DNA from: Pedobacter sp. SYSU D00535
GTDB lineage: Bacteria > Bacteroidota > Bacteroidia > Sphingobacteriales > Sphingobacteriaceae
NCBI RefSeq assembly: GCF_017355855.1
Contig: NZ_JAFEWD010000003.1
Location: 124,001-188,000 of the forward strand
Direction of reading: 5' to 3'
Length of the DNA stretch: 64,000 nt
The translations under genes were made by a program, and so were the position numbers. Positions within the stretch are counted from its first letter, which is position 1. The number at the start of each line of letters is the position of its first letter. The notes under the pieces are model-generated. The model searched no databases. It was not told where the DNA came from and saw only the letters and a program-made list of their open reading frames with translations. This document shows, piece by piece, positions 52,993-62,232 of the stretch.

Positions 52993-55900
52993 ATGAAAGT
53001 AATGAGTATGAATTCAATTGTTAAAAAAGGGAAATACCTAAGGCAGGCGGCACTTGTCTTAGTAATGTTCATCTCCTGCTTAAGGGCAGGGGCGCAAACA
53101 CAAAGTCTTTCCGGAACAGTAACTGACGAGGAAGGGCTCACGCTTCCCGGGGTTAGTGTTTCTATTCAAGGAACAACTTTAGTTACTTCAACTAACGCAG
53201 AAGGAAAATTTACACTTCGGCTGGAGAAAGCATTAACAACATCTGATAATATTATTTTTAAATACCTCGGATTTCAGACCTTAACGCTTCCATATTCTGG
53301 AAGCAATACCATCTCGGTTAAGATGAAGGAGGATAGCCAAAAACTGAATGAGGTAGTGGTAACCGCTCTTGGTATCAAAAGAGAAGAGAAAGCCTTAGGG
53401 TACGCTATTCAGAACATTGATTCAGAACAGTTAAACGACGCTCGTTCCAATAACTGGATCAGCGCTTTATCTGGTAAAGTGGCTGGTTTAACCCTGATCT
53501 CTCCTGGGTCAGGTCCAGTGAATTCTACACGTGTTACTCTACGTGGAAATACTTCATTAAATACCGACGGAAACTTCGCTCTTATTGTGTTGGATGGGGT
53601 GCCGGTTAATAGCGGAATGACCAGTTCAGGTGTTGATAATGCTTATGGCGCAGGCTCTGGTAATGATGTTCCTATTGACTTCGGAAATGGTATTTCGGAT
53701 ATCAACCCGGATGACATTGAAAGTATTACTGTTTTAAAAGGAGCAAGCGCTACAGCTCTTTACGGAAACAGAGCGGCCAACGGCGCCCTCATCATCACCA
53801 CCAAATCCGGGAAAAGAAGAGATAAAGGATTGGGTGTCACTGTGAACTCAAACGTAAGCTTTAATGACGTATTGAAATGGCCAGATTTCCAGTATGAATA
53901 CGGCCAGGGTACCATGACTGCTCAACAAGGATTAATTCCAGCCAGCCAAAAATATTACTCTTATGGCAACTCTGCCGATGGAGCCGGAAACAGCGGAACC
54001 AGTAGTGCTTTTGGCCCCAGGTTCAACGGGCAAATGTATTACCAGTACGACCCTACTGTGCAAGGTCAGAGTCCCGAAAGGAGATTATGGCAACCTTACA
54101 AAGACAACGTAACAGGATTTTTCAGAACCGGTTCAACAATTACAAACAGTGTTGCGCTTGAAGGTGGATCTGAAAAAGCTTCAGCAAGAGCATCTATCAC
54201 CCATTCGAAGAATGAGTGGATTATGCCTAACACTGGTTATCAGCGCTTGAACGCTGCATTGAGCTTGAGCTACGATATTTCTGATAAGATAAAGCTTAAC
54301 TCGAAGGTGAACTTTTCAAACAAGTCAAGCGACAATTTGCCGGCTACGGGTTACAACAACCAGTCGATGTCCTACTTCATGATCTTCCAGAATCCGAACG
54401 TTGACTTGTCCTGGTATGAACCGCGCTGGAAAAATGGATTGAACCAGATTGATCAGATCCACCCGTTCAGCTCTTTCATCGATAACCCTTATCTCATTGC
54501 ATATGAGATGACCAACGCTGTGGATAACAACAAAGCTGTAGGAAATATCTCTGCTCACCTGGATCTCACCCCCAAGTTGAATTTAATGATCAGGACCGCT
54601 CTTGATTACAGTACAGAAGATCGCGATACCCGCCGTCCTTACAGTACCGCTAATTTTCAGCGAGGCTACTACAAGCAGCAGAATATCTACAACTATGAGC
54701 TAAATAACGACGCGTTGCTAACCTATAAAACCAACATAAATACTGCATTCAACTTCAGTGCTACTGTCGGTGGAAATCTTCGTACTCAGCGCTATCGCGG
54801 CTTAGACCGTTCTGTAGATGGATTGGTTACTCCCGGCGTATACAAGCTTGCGAACGGCATAAATACACCTTTATCAAAATCGAACTACTGGAACAAGCAG
54901 GTGAACAGTGTGTACGGAATAGCTTCGTTTGATTACAAGAGCAAGATCTTCTTGGATCTTACAGGAAGAAATGATTGGTCGAGTACATTACCGGTAAATA
55001 ATAATTCTTTCTTCTATCCCTCAGCCAGCGCCAGCTTTATTCTTAATGAGTTAATTAGGCTGCCGGAGCAAGTCTCTTATGCAAAACTTCGTCTTTCCGC
55101 CGCTCAGGCGGGTAACGATACCGATGCCTATAAGACTAGCAAATACTATGGTATAAGCGATTTTCCAAGCTCTGCTGTAGCTCCAACCACCCTTCATAAC
55201 GCAGATTTCAAGCCCGAGCTTACTACCAGCTACGAGGGAGGTTTAGAATTAAACCTGTTCGGAAACAGATTGGGTGCAGATATTACCTTGTATGAAAATA
55301 CCACCGAGAACCAAATCCTTGACGTTCCTCTGGATCCTACAACAGGATACACAAGAGCCGTATTAAATGCTGGAACCGTTCGGAATCGGGGTATCGAACT
55401 GATGCTGCGTGCTCGTCCAATTGATACCAAGAACTTCAAGTGGAATACCAGTATCAACTGGGCGAAAAATGACAACAAAGTGCTGGAACTTGCCGAAGGG
55501 ATGACCGACAGACAGGATATTGGCTATGGAGGTAATGCAACCTTACAAGCCAGAGTGGGTGGCAGTACCGGAGATATTTATGGATTTGGATTCGTAAGAT
55601 CACCAGAAGGAGAGATTGTTTACACTGCGGCAGGTCTACCTGCTCGTCCGGCGGAAATTCAACGTATCGGTAACGCTTACGCGGACTGGAAGGGCGGTTT
55701 CTTCAACGAGTTTTCCTACAAAGCGTTCCGCTTCAACTTCCTTCTCGACGGGCAGTACGGCGGCATCATCTACTCTCAAACACACCATAAGATGTCAGAA
55801 CAGGGTAAGCTGAAACATACTCTACCAGGCCGGGAAGAGGGTTATATCATCGGAAAGGGTGTTGTGTTGAACGCTGACGGTACTTACTCTCCCAATACTA

Positions 55901-56217
55901 CAAAAGTAGCGGTAGGAGATTATTACGGAGATTACTATCGCCGTGCTAACGTAGAATCAAACTCCTTTGATGCATCGTTCCTGAAATTACGCGAGGTTCG
56001 TTTTGAATACACATTGCCAAAGTCGCTGACAAGCAAAATCCGCGTGAACGGAGCTAGCCTGGCAGTCTACGGTAGGGATCTGGCCATGATCACCAATTTC
56101 CCAATGTTCGATCCTGAAACAGCTGCATTAAACGGTTCTACTTTATTGCCGGGTATCGAGATGGGACAGTTGCCATCTACCAGAACTTTCGGGATGAATC
56201 TTACACTCAGATTTTAA
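52993..56217 (+). CDS. SusC/RagA-type TonB-linked outer-membrane transporter
   Basis: The product has 1074 residues. Signal peptide to GAQT, then a carboxypeptidase-regulatory-like domain (LSGTVTDEEGLTLPGVSVSI), a plug domain beginning EVVVTALGIKREEKALGYAI with the VAGL...VTLRGNTSLN motif, and a long barrel ending RTFGMNLTLRF. The layout is that of SusC-type importers that work with a SusD lipoprotein. The downstream phosphoesterase genes suggest a phosphorylated organic ligand. The first Met at 52993 is used; 53002 and 53008 are alternatives. Confidence 0.96.
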   Translation: MKVMSMNSIVKKGKYLRQAALVLVMFISCLRAGAQTQSLSGTVTDEEGLTLPGVSVSIQGTTLVTSTNAEGKFTLRLEKALTTSDNIIFKYLGFQTLTLPYSGSNTISVKMKEDSQKLNEVVVTALGIKREEKALGYAIQNIDSEQLNDARSNNWISALSGKVAGLTLISPGSGPVNSTRVTLRGNTSLNTDGNFALIVLDGVPVNSGMTSSGVDNAYGAGSGNDVPIDFGNGISDINPDDIESITVLKGASATALYGNRAANGALIITTKSGKRRDKGLGVTVNSNVSFNDVLKWPDFQYEYGQGTMTAQQGLIPASQKYYSYGNSADGAGNSGTSSAFGPRFNGQMYYQYDPTVQGQSPERRLWQPYKDNVTGFFRTGSTITNSVALEGGSEKASARASITHSKNEWIMPNTGYQRLNAALSLSYDISDKIKLNSKVNFSNKSSDNLPATGYNNQSMSYFMIFQNPNVDLSWYEPRWKNGLNQIDQIHPFSSFIDNPYLIAYEMTNAVDNNKAVGNISAHLDLTPKLNLMIRTALDYSTEDRDTRRPYSTANFQRGYYKQQNIYNYELNNDALLTYKTNINTAFNFSATVGGNLRTQRYRGLDRSVDGLVTPGVYKLANGINTPLSKSNYWNKQVNSVYGIASFDYKSKIFLDLTGRNDWSSTLPVNNNSFFYPSASASFILNELIRLPEQVSYAKLRLSAAQAGNDTDAYKTSKYYGISDFPSSAVAPTTLHNADFKPELTTSYEGGLELNLFGNRLGADITLYENTTENQILDVPLDPTTGYTRAVLNAGTVRNRGIELMLRARPIDTKNFKWNTSINWAKNDNKVLELAEGMTDRQDIGYGGNATLQARVGGSTGDIYGFGFVRSPEGEIVYTAAGLPARPAEIQRIGNAYADWKGGFFNEFSYKAFRFNFLLDGQYGGIIYSQTHHKMSEQGKLKHTLPGREEGYIIGKGVVLNADGTYSPNTTKVAVGDYYGDYYRRANVESNSFDASFLKLREVRFEYTLPKSLTSKIRVNGASLAVYGRDLAMITNFPMFDPETAALNGSTLLPGIEMGQLPSTRTFGMNLTLRF

Positions 56218-56236
56218 TTAAAGTTGATTTATAACG

Positions 56237-56265
56237 GAAGTGGATATCTCCTGTAGCTCCACTTT
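56237..56265 (+). repeat. Intercistronic hairpin between susC-like and susD-like genes
   Basis: GAAGTGGA (56237-56244) pairs with TCCACTTT (56258-56265) around TATCTCCTGTAGC. It shares the AGTGGA..CTCCTG..CACT pattern with the hairpin at 57796-57825, so it may set relative transcript stability. Confidence 0.5.
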
Positions 56266-56282
56266 CTAAAAAACTCTATACA

Positions 56283-57776
56283 ATGACCATTTTTAAAAAA
56301 TTTACTATAGCCGCAATTATAGGTCTTAGTTCGCTTCACACGTCCTGTACGGACGAGTTTGCAGAGTTGAACACCGATCCTAATCGTTTGGACCAGGTAA
56401 GTCCGGGCACACTTCTGAATCCCATTATCTATGAAGTAGCCAGTTTTAATACTGAGCGGAGCGATGCGTTCACCTTCGATCTGATGCAGGTGTCTCTGCC
56501 CTTTCCAAGTGTGTCAGGAGGAATTCACCGTTATGATGTAAGCGAGAGCGCTGGAAACTCGACCTGGAACACCTATTACAGGTGGTTGAAAAACATTGAT
56601 GAGATGGAAGCTGCAGCAGAGGCTGTTGGTGATCCAAATTATAAAGCAATTGCTCTTACGCTCAATGCATGGGTCTACTCTCTCCTGACAGACAGCTTTG
56701 GAGATGTGCCAATGGAGGAAGCAGGAAAGGGCGACGAAAAGATCTACCGTCCAGCTTTCAATACTCAAAAAGAGATTTACACAAAGATCCTGGCTGATCT
56801 CGAAACTGCAAATACCCTGTTCGATCCTACTAAAACCTTACGTTATGGTACAGACATCCTTTATGCTGTAAATACCTCCGGCACTAACGCGAATCAGCTT
56901 ACAGTAGATAAATGGAGGAAGTTTTGCAACTCACTTCGCCTGCGTCTGTTATTGCGCGTTTCCAATAAACCTGAAATGAATGCAGCGGCCAAAATGGCTG
57001 AGATAGTAAATAATCCTACTCAACATCCTGTTTTTGGTAGTAATGACGACTCTGCAATTCTAAAAATTACCGGTGTTACGCCCAATATTTCTCCATGGGG
57101 CCGGTCTATCGACTTTACAAATGCAAGGGCAACCGCCGAATTTTTTATCGGCAACCTGAATAATTTTGACGATCCGAGACGTGCAAAATGGATAACTGCG
57201 GCTACCCGACTAAATCCTGCAACTAACAAGAACGAGAGCATTGGATACAAAGGTATTCCAAGTGCATTTGCTGGTAGCAGTACTTTCGATTACACCCCGT
57301 CAAACATGCTTAGAAGTTTGGTGGAGGCTCCCATGATTTCGGTGCTCATGACCTATGCCGAAGTGGAGTTTATCAAGGCTGAGCTTGCATTTAAAGGCAT
57401 TATTGCAAGCGATCCAAGGACGCATTATGAAAAGGGAGTGAAAGCTTCTATAGAGCAGTGGGGGGCTGTAATGCCGGCAGATTATTTTACGAAGGCTACT
57501 ACAGCTACTCATACAGCCTATAATGGTACGCTGGAGCGCATCATGCTGCAAAAGTACTACGCCTTGTTTTTCAACGATTATCAGCAGTGGTTTGAGTATC
57601 GCCGTACTGGTTTGCCGGTGTTACCTAAAGGTGCTGGTTTGATGAATAATGGCGTGATGCCGGTGCGGTTCAAATATCCTACCACTGTTGCATCTCTAAA
57701 CCGCGACAACTATCTGAAGGCGGTGCAGAACATGGGAGGAGATGATATCAATACCAAAGTTTGGTGGGAAAAATAA
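56283..57776 (+). CDS. SusD/RagB-type substrate-binding lipoprotein
   Basis: The product has 497 residues. Lipoprotein signal MTIFKKFTIAAIIGLSSLHTSC, then TDEFAELNTDPNRLDQVSPG, typical of SusD-like members with NTDPN near the start. The helical TPR-like scaffold continues with WVYSLLTDSFGDVPMEEA, WRKFCNSLRLRLLLR and MTYAEVEFIKAELAFKG. It lies 65 nt after susC-like and would cap its barrel. Confidence 0.95.
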   Translation: MTIFKKFTIAAIIGLSSLHTSCTDEFAELNTDPNRLDQVSPGTLLNPIIYEVASFNTERSDAFTFDLMQVSLPFPSVSGGIHRYDVSESAGNSTWNTYYRWLKNIDEMEAAAEAVGDPNYKAIALTLNAWVYSLLTDSFGDVPMEEAGKGDEKIYRPAFNTQKEIYTKILADLETANTLFDPTKTLRYGTDILYAVNTSGTNANQLTVDKWRKFCNSLRLRLLLRVSNKPEMNAAAKMAEIVNNPTQHPVFGSNDDSAILKITGVTPNISPWGRSIDFTNARATAEFFIGNLNNFDDPRRAKWITAATRLNPATNKNESIGYKGIPSAFAGSSTFDYTPSNMLRSLVEAPMISVLMTYAEVEFIKAELAFKGIIASDPRTHYEKGVKASIEQWGAVMPADYFTKATTATHTAYNGTLERIMLQKYYALFFNDYQQWFEYRRTGLPVLPKGAGLMNNGVMPVRFKYPTTVASLNRDNYLKAVQNMGGDDINTKVWWEK

Positions 57777-57795
57777 TTGATTAACAGAAAAGGGT

Positions 57796-57825
57796 AGATG
57801 AGTGGAGCTCCTGCTTCACTCATCT
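57796..57825 (+). repeat. Intercistronic hairpin before the phosphoesterase gene
   Basis: AGATGAGTG (57796-57804) pairs perfectly with CACTCATCT (57817-57825). The loop GAGCTCCTGCTT carries the CTCCTG shared with the hairpin at 56237. Confidence 0.5.
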
Positions 57826-57844
57826 TACTTAAAGAATATTTACA

Positions 57845-59344
57845 ATGATTAGAAGAAGTTTCATTAAAAATTTAGGTGTTCTGGGAGTAGCAGCTGCAGC
57901 GCCCGTTGAATTGATAAAGGCAGCGGAAGCCCCTGTAAGCACCGAAGGAATTGACCTTTCTACCACTACGCTAAAGGGTAGGGTAAGTGCCGGAGGTAAG
58001 GGTATAGAAGGTGTTGCCGTAACAGACGGCATCAATGTTACCCGCACCAACGGAAGTGGAAGCTATGAGTTACTAAGCAATAAAACGACAGGCTTTGTGT
58101 ACATCTCACTTCCTGCAGGGTACGAGTTTCCTCATCAAAATAGCATTAGCCAGTTCTATAAAAAGATCGATCATTCTAAAAATACTTTCGCAGCGGACTT
58201 TCAGCTGACTAAACTTTCCCAGAGCGACGACAAGCATGCTTTCGTGGTGTGGGCAGATCCGCAAATTCAGAATAGAAAAGATGCGGACTTACTCCTTACG
58301 CAGTCAGCTCCCGACCTGAAAGAACTGGTTGATTCTTACGGGAAGAATATGCTGATGCATGGCATCGGCTGCGGCGACCTGATATTCGATCGTTTTGAGC
58401 TTTTCGCTGATTATAAAAAAGCAATTGCGATGAGCGGTATCCCTTTCTTCAATGTCATCGGTAATCACGACATGGATTTGGAAGCGCGTACGGATGAAGG
58501 CTCGACTGAAACTTTTAAAGAACAGTTTGGTCCCACCTACTACTCGTTCAACCGCGGTAAAATTCACTACGTGGTACTCGACGATGTATTCTTTATGGGG
58601 GTGCCTAAGCGGTATATGGGCTATATCAATGAAACGCAGCTGAAGTGGCTGGAGCAGGATTTGAAACAGGTAAAACCGGGTACTACAGTGGTACTAAGCG
58701 TTCACATTCCTACCAACACTGGGCAGCGCCAGCGCGACCAATCAACAGAACCCGAATTGGGTGGAGTAGTGATCAATCGTCAGCGCTTGTATGACCTGTT
58801 GAAGCCTTATACAGTTCACATCATGTCCGGACATACCCATTTTAACGAGGTTTGGATTAATGAAAATATTACTGAACATAATCACGGTACTGTTTGCGGC
58901 GCCTGGTGGACGGGGCCCATTTGCGGCGACGGTACTCCAAACGGCTACGGCGTGTATGAAGTAGATGGGGATAAACTAAGCTGGTACTACAAAGCAACGG
59001 GTAAACCTAAAACCCACCAGCTGCGGATCTATGGCCGTGGTCGCCATAAAAGTTTCCCAGAAGATGTAGCAGTGAACGTTTGGAACTACGATAAAAACTG
59101 GAAGCTGGAGTGGTTTGCCGACGGAAGATCGATGGGGCAACCCGAACAGCGCACAGCTCATGACCCATGGGCATTGGAAACGCTGTTGGGAAAATCACTG
59201 CCGGCAACAAGAGGCTGGGCTGAGCCAAACCTTACTGATCATATCTTTTTCATGAAGCCTGCGGCTGATGTTAAAAATATTCGGGTAACGGCTACTGATC
59301 CTTTTGGAAATACGTACGGCGAAACGCTGGCACTTAACGCATAA
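57845..59344 (+). CDS. Secreted calcineurin-like phosphoesterase (MetallophosN/C type)
   Basis: The product has 499 residues. Tat-like N-terminus MIRRSFIKNLGVLGVAAAAP. A carboxypeptidase-regulatory/MetallophosN-like domain (LKGRVSAGGKGIEGVAV) is followed by the metallophosphoesterase core: FVVWADPQIQ, GIGCGDLIFD, NVIGNHDMD, VLSVHIPTN and IMSGHTHFNE supply the metal ligands. The C-terminal MetallophosC-type domain follows (NVWNYDKNWKLEWFADGRSM). It would hydrolyse phosphoesters in the periplasm next to the SusCD importer. Confidence 0.93.
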   Translation: MIRRSFIKNLGVLGVAAAAPVELIKAAEAPVSTEGIDLSTTTLKGRVSAGGKGIEGVAVTDGINVTRTNGSGSYELLSNKTTGFVYISLPAGYEFPHQNSISQFYKKIDHSKNTFAADFQLTKLSQSDDKHAFVVWADPQIQNRKDADLLLTQSAPDLKELVDSYGKNMLMHGIGCGDLIFDRFELFADYKKAIAMSGIPFFNVIGNHDMDLEARTDEGSTETFKEQFGPTYYSFNRGKIHYVVLDDVFFMGVPKRYMGYINETQLKWLEQDLKQVKPGTTVVLSVHIPTNTGQRQRDQSTEPELGGVVINRQRLYDLLKPYTVHIMSGHTHFNEVWINENITEHNHGTVCGAWWTGPICGDGTPNGYGVYEVDGDKLSWYYKATGKPKTHQLRIYGRGRHKSFPEDVAVNVWNYDKNWKLEWFADGRSMGQPEQRTAHDPWALETLLGKSLPATRGWAEPNLTDHIFFMKPAADVKNIRVTATDPFGNTYGETLALNA

Positions 59345-59348
59345 GCTG

Positions 59349-60392
59349 ATGAGAATGGTAAACAAGATACTTCCGGTGATGGTATTCCTTCTGATGATGG
59401 CAGTAGGAAGTTTACTGGCCCAGGTGGCCCAAATTACACTCAGCAACTACACCTTTTCCCCGAAAAGGACATCGGTTGGAGTAATTGCGTTTACTGATCC
59501 CAACATAGCTTTGCAGAAAATAGTGTTATCAGGTGTAGATGCCCGGCTGTTTAAAGTCAAACAGGGAAAACTTATCCTGAACCAACAACCGGCTGCAGAC
59601 AAAAAATGGTTAGATCTGAGAATTAGTGCAGAGACTAAGAATGGACCGGTTTCAGCCGACTTTCGTCTTGTAAAGGACGAGTTCCTGACAAACAAGGTGA
59701 TTGCCCATCGGGGAGCCTGGAAACATACGGGAGCCACTGAAAATTCCATCGCCGCTCTAAAGCATGCCATTGCCATGGGATGTCAGGGAAGCGAATTCGA
59801 TGTGCATATGTCGGCAGATTCAGTTCCTTTTATTAATCATGATCCTCATTTGGGGGGAGTTTCCATTGCAAAATCAGCTTCGAAAACCTTGTCAGAGTTG
59901 AAACTTTCTAACGGAGAGAGCCTGCCGACCCTTCGGGCATACCTCGAAAATGGGATGAATCAAAACCAGACAAAGCTTATCCTGGAGATCAAGCCGTCAG
60001 AGTTGGGAAAGGCTTCGTCTCTGGCTCTTAGCCATAAGGTAATGGATATTGTGCGGGAGCTGAAGGCGCAAGCCTGGGTGGAGTACATCAGCTTTGATTA
60101 TGATGTCTGCAAGGAATTGCAGCGGCTCGACCCCTATGTTAAGGTGGCCTACTTAAACGGAGATAAAACTCCTGCGGAACTCGCTGCTGAGAATTTTTAT
60201 GGCTTCGACTACAACCTGAAAGTGGTTCAGAAAAACAAAGAATGGATCAAACAGGCACAGGAGCAGAAGCTAACCGTTAACGTTTGGACCGTCAATGATC
60301 CTGACGCTATGGACTGGCTGCTGGAGCAGCAGGTGGATTTCATCACCACCAACGAACCCGAACTCTTGCTTAAGAAAATAAGCAAACTTTAA
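59349..60392 (+). CDS. Glycerophosphodiester phosphodiesterase, secreted
   Basis: The product has 347 residues from ATG 59349 (MRMVNKILPVMVFLLMMAVG); the frame from 59304 overlaps the previous gene. After a signal peptide comes a beta-rich domain of about 90 residues. The GDPD catalytic core follows: VIAHRGAWKHTGATENS, GSEFDVHMSADSVPFINHDPH, LILEIKPSE and the closing VNVWTVNDPDAMDWLLEQ. It is transcribed 4 nt after the phosphoesterase gene, so it belongs to the same operon. Products would be glycerol-3-phosphate and an alcohol. Confidence 0.94.
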   Translation: MRMVNKILPVMVFLLMMAVGSLLAQVAQITLSNYTFSPKRTSVGVIAFTDPNIALQKIVLSGVDARLFKVKQGKLILNQQPAADKKWLDLRISAETKNGPVSADFRLVKDEFLTNKVIAHRGAWKHTGATENSIAALKHAIAMGCQGSEFDVHMSADSVPFINHDPHLGGVSIAKSASKTLSELKLSNGESLPTLRAYLENGMNQNQTKLILEIKPSELGKASSLALSHKVMDIVRELKAQAWVEYISFDYDVCKELQRLDPYVKVAYLNGDKTPAELAAENFYGFDYNLKVVQKNKEWIKQAQEQKLTVNVWTVNDPDAMDWLLEQQVDFITTNEPELLLKKISKL

Positions 60393-60421
60393 TCTGGCTT
60401 TATTTAAGTTCAAATACCCCG

Positions 60422-60448
60422 AACCCTTCTGAGTTTTTCAGAGGGGTT
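60422..60448 (+). terminator. Terminator after the phosphodiesterase operon
   Basis: AACCCTTCTGA (60422-60432) pairs with TCAGAGGGGTT (60438-60448) with one T-G pair and a T-rich loop; a T-rich tail follows. Confidence 0.8.
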
Positions 60449-60495
60449 TATTGTTTAAGGTGAGATAGTACAAAAGTCCGATACCGCGAAATTCT

Positions 60496-60503
60496 TATCT
60501 TCG
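60496..60503 (+). promoter_or_regulatory. Promoter -7 element TATCTTCG
   Basis: TAnnTTCG match 22 nt before the ATG at 60526. Confidence 0.5.
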
Positions 60504-60525
60504 GGAGAAACCGAGGTCACCCTGT

Positions 60526-61017
60526 ATGGACAGCTCAATGAAGTTCAGCGCAGTAATCGAAATCATAGGGATTAACCCGTTCGTTTATGTTCCCGATGCT
60601 ATTTTGGAACTAATCTTCCAGCAAGCGGGGAAAAGGAAAGGGCCTATTCCTATTCGTGGTCTAATCAATGGCCAACCCTACCGGCAGACCTTAGTGAAGT
60701 ACGGCGGTGCCTGGCGTCTCTACATCAACACCCGCATGCTAAAAGATTCTCCAAACCGAGTTGGGGAGCTGATTGAAATAAGCATCGAGCTAGATAGAGA
60801 AAGCAGAGAAATTGAAATGCCGACTAAGTTTAGGGAGGCTCTGGCTGCTGATTCCCAAGCTAAATCCGTTTTCGAGCAGCTTCCGCCTTCCCGCGCCCTT
60901 GAAATTGTGCGGTACCTGGCACAATTGAAGACAGAAGAAAGCCTGGATCGGAATGTGAAGAGAGCCATTGATTTCCTTAAAGGGAATGGGAGGTTTGTAG
61001 GGAGAGATAAACCCTGA
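60526..61017 (+). CDS. DUF1905 / YdeI-OmpD-associated family protein
   Basis: The product has 163 residues. DUF1905-type beta-barrel N-terminus (FSAVIEIIGINPFVYVPDAIL, GPIPIRGLINGQPYRQTLVK, AWRLYINTRMLKD) and a C-terminal helical YdeI-like part (FEQLPPSRALEIVRYLAQLK, NVKRAIDFLKG). Soluble; role unknown. ATG 60538 is an alternative start. Confidence 0.85.
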   Translation: MDSSMKFSAVIEIIGINPFVYVPDAILELIFQQAGKRKGPIPIRGLINGQPYRQTLVKYGGAWRLYINTRMLKDSPNRVGELIEISIELDRESREIEMPTKFREALAADSQAKSVFEQLPPSRALEIVRYLAQLKTEESLDRNVKRAIDFLKGNGRFVGRDKP

Positions 61018-61095
61018 AAGCTGCATTACAGCCCTTGCCCATCTTTTTCTAATCTTTCTGCGAAGTCGATTGTAATTATCTAAAAAACAACAAAA

Positions 61096-62145
61096 ATGGA
61101 ATACAGACAACTAGGAGCATCCGGACTGGAAGTTTCGGTATTAAGCTTTGGGACGGCTACTTTCGGAGGAGGTAACGAATTTTTCAAAGCCTGGGGAAGC
61201 ACAGAAGTTAACGAAGCAACACGTCTCGTTGATATTTGCCTTGACGCGGGCATCAATCTCTTTGATACCGCTGATACCTACTCCGACGGCATGGCCGAAG
61301 AGATTTTCGGGAAAGCTATTGCGGGAAAAAGAGATCAAATTCTTATTTCCACCAAAGCAACTTTTCCTGTTGGTAAGGGACCGAACAATCAGGGGTCGAG
61401 CCGCTACAGACTGATCCGTCAGCTGGAGGGCAGCCTGAAGCGGATGAACACGGATTACGTGGACATTTATCATATGCATGGCTTCGATGGGAACACGCCC
61501 GTAGAAGAGACGTTGCGGGCACTGGATGACCTGGTGGCAAGTGGAAAAGTGCGATACCTGGCTGCTTCTAATTTTTCGGGCTGGCACTTGATGAAATCAC
61601 TTTCTATATCCGATCGTTACGGATGGAACCGCTACGTAGGACACCAGGTGTATTACTCGTTGCTCAACCGGGAATATGAATGGGAACTAATGCCCCTTGG
61701 ATTGGACCAGAACGTAGGAGCAATTATTTGGTCTCCTCTGTCGGCTGGCCGCTTGGGAGGCCGTTATCGACGCAACCAGCCCTTACCGCCAGAAGGTCGG
61801 GTTGCACAGGGAGGAAGCCCGGTTCCGGAAGCTGTAATTAATGAAGAAGTGTTTTATAATATTATTGATGTACTGGATGAGATAGCTGCAGAAACGGGTA
61901 AGACGGTGGCACAAGTCGCCCTCAACTGGCTACTGCAACGTCCAACTGTTTCCAGTATCATCTTTGGAGCACGTAATGAGGAGCAATTGAAGCAAAACCT
62001 CGCTGCTGCCGGCTGGAATCTCAGTTTGGAGCAGATGCAGCGATTGGATGCGGTGAGTGACCAGCCTACTATTTATCCTTACTGGCATCAGCGGCAGAAC
62101 ACCCGGTTGAATCCGCTGCCCGATCTTTATGGGCGCTTGAAATAG
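61096..62145 (+). CDS. Aldo/keto reductase
   Basis: The product has 349 residues. Opens MEYRQLGASGLEVSVLSFGTATFGGG, then FDTADTYSDGMAEE (catalytic Asp/Tyr), ILISTKATF (Lys) and DIYHMHGFDGNTP (His), and closing IIFGARNEEQLKQNLAA of the NADPH site. Fits the YghZ/voltage-gated-channel-beta-like AKR group. Substrate unknown. Confidence 0.94.
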   Translation: MEYRQLGASGLEVSVLSFGTATFGGGNEFFKAWGSTEVNEATRLVDICLDAGINLFDTADTYSDGMAEEIFGKAIAGKRDQILISTKATFPVGKGPNNQGSSRYRLIRQLEGSLKRMNTDYVDIYHMHGFDGNTPVEETLRALDDLVASGKVRYLAASNFSGWHLMKSLSISDRYGWNRYVGHQVYYSLLNREYEWELMPLGLDQNVGAIIWSPLSAGRLGGRYRRNQPLPPEGRVAQGGSPVPEAVINEEVFYNIIDVLDEIAAETGKTVAQVALNWLLQRPTVSSIIFGARNEEQLKQNLAAAGWNLSLEQMQRLDAVSDQPTIYPYWHQRQNTRLNPLPDLYGRLK

Positions 62146-62185
62146 TCCAAGCACCTCGGGTAAAAGCCGTGCACGGACTTTTGGG

Positions 62186-62205
62186 GCCAAAAGCCGCTTT
62201 TTGGC
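62186..62205 (+). terminator. Weak hairpin after the aldo/keto reductase gene
   Basis: GCCAAAA (62186-62192) pairs with TTTTGGC (62199-62205). It has no good T tract after it. Confidence 0.35.
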
Positions 62206-62221
62206 TTCTCCGATAATTTGT

Positions 62222-62229
62222 TATGTTTG
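62222..62229 (+). promoter_or_regulatory. Promoter -7 element TATGTTTG
   Basis: TAnnTTTG match ending 3 nt before the ATG of the PAS kinase gene at 62233. Confidence 0.5.
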
Positions 62230-62232
62230 AAT

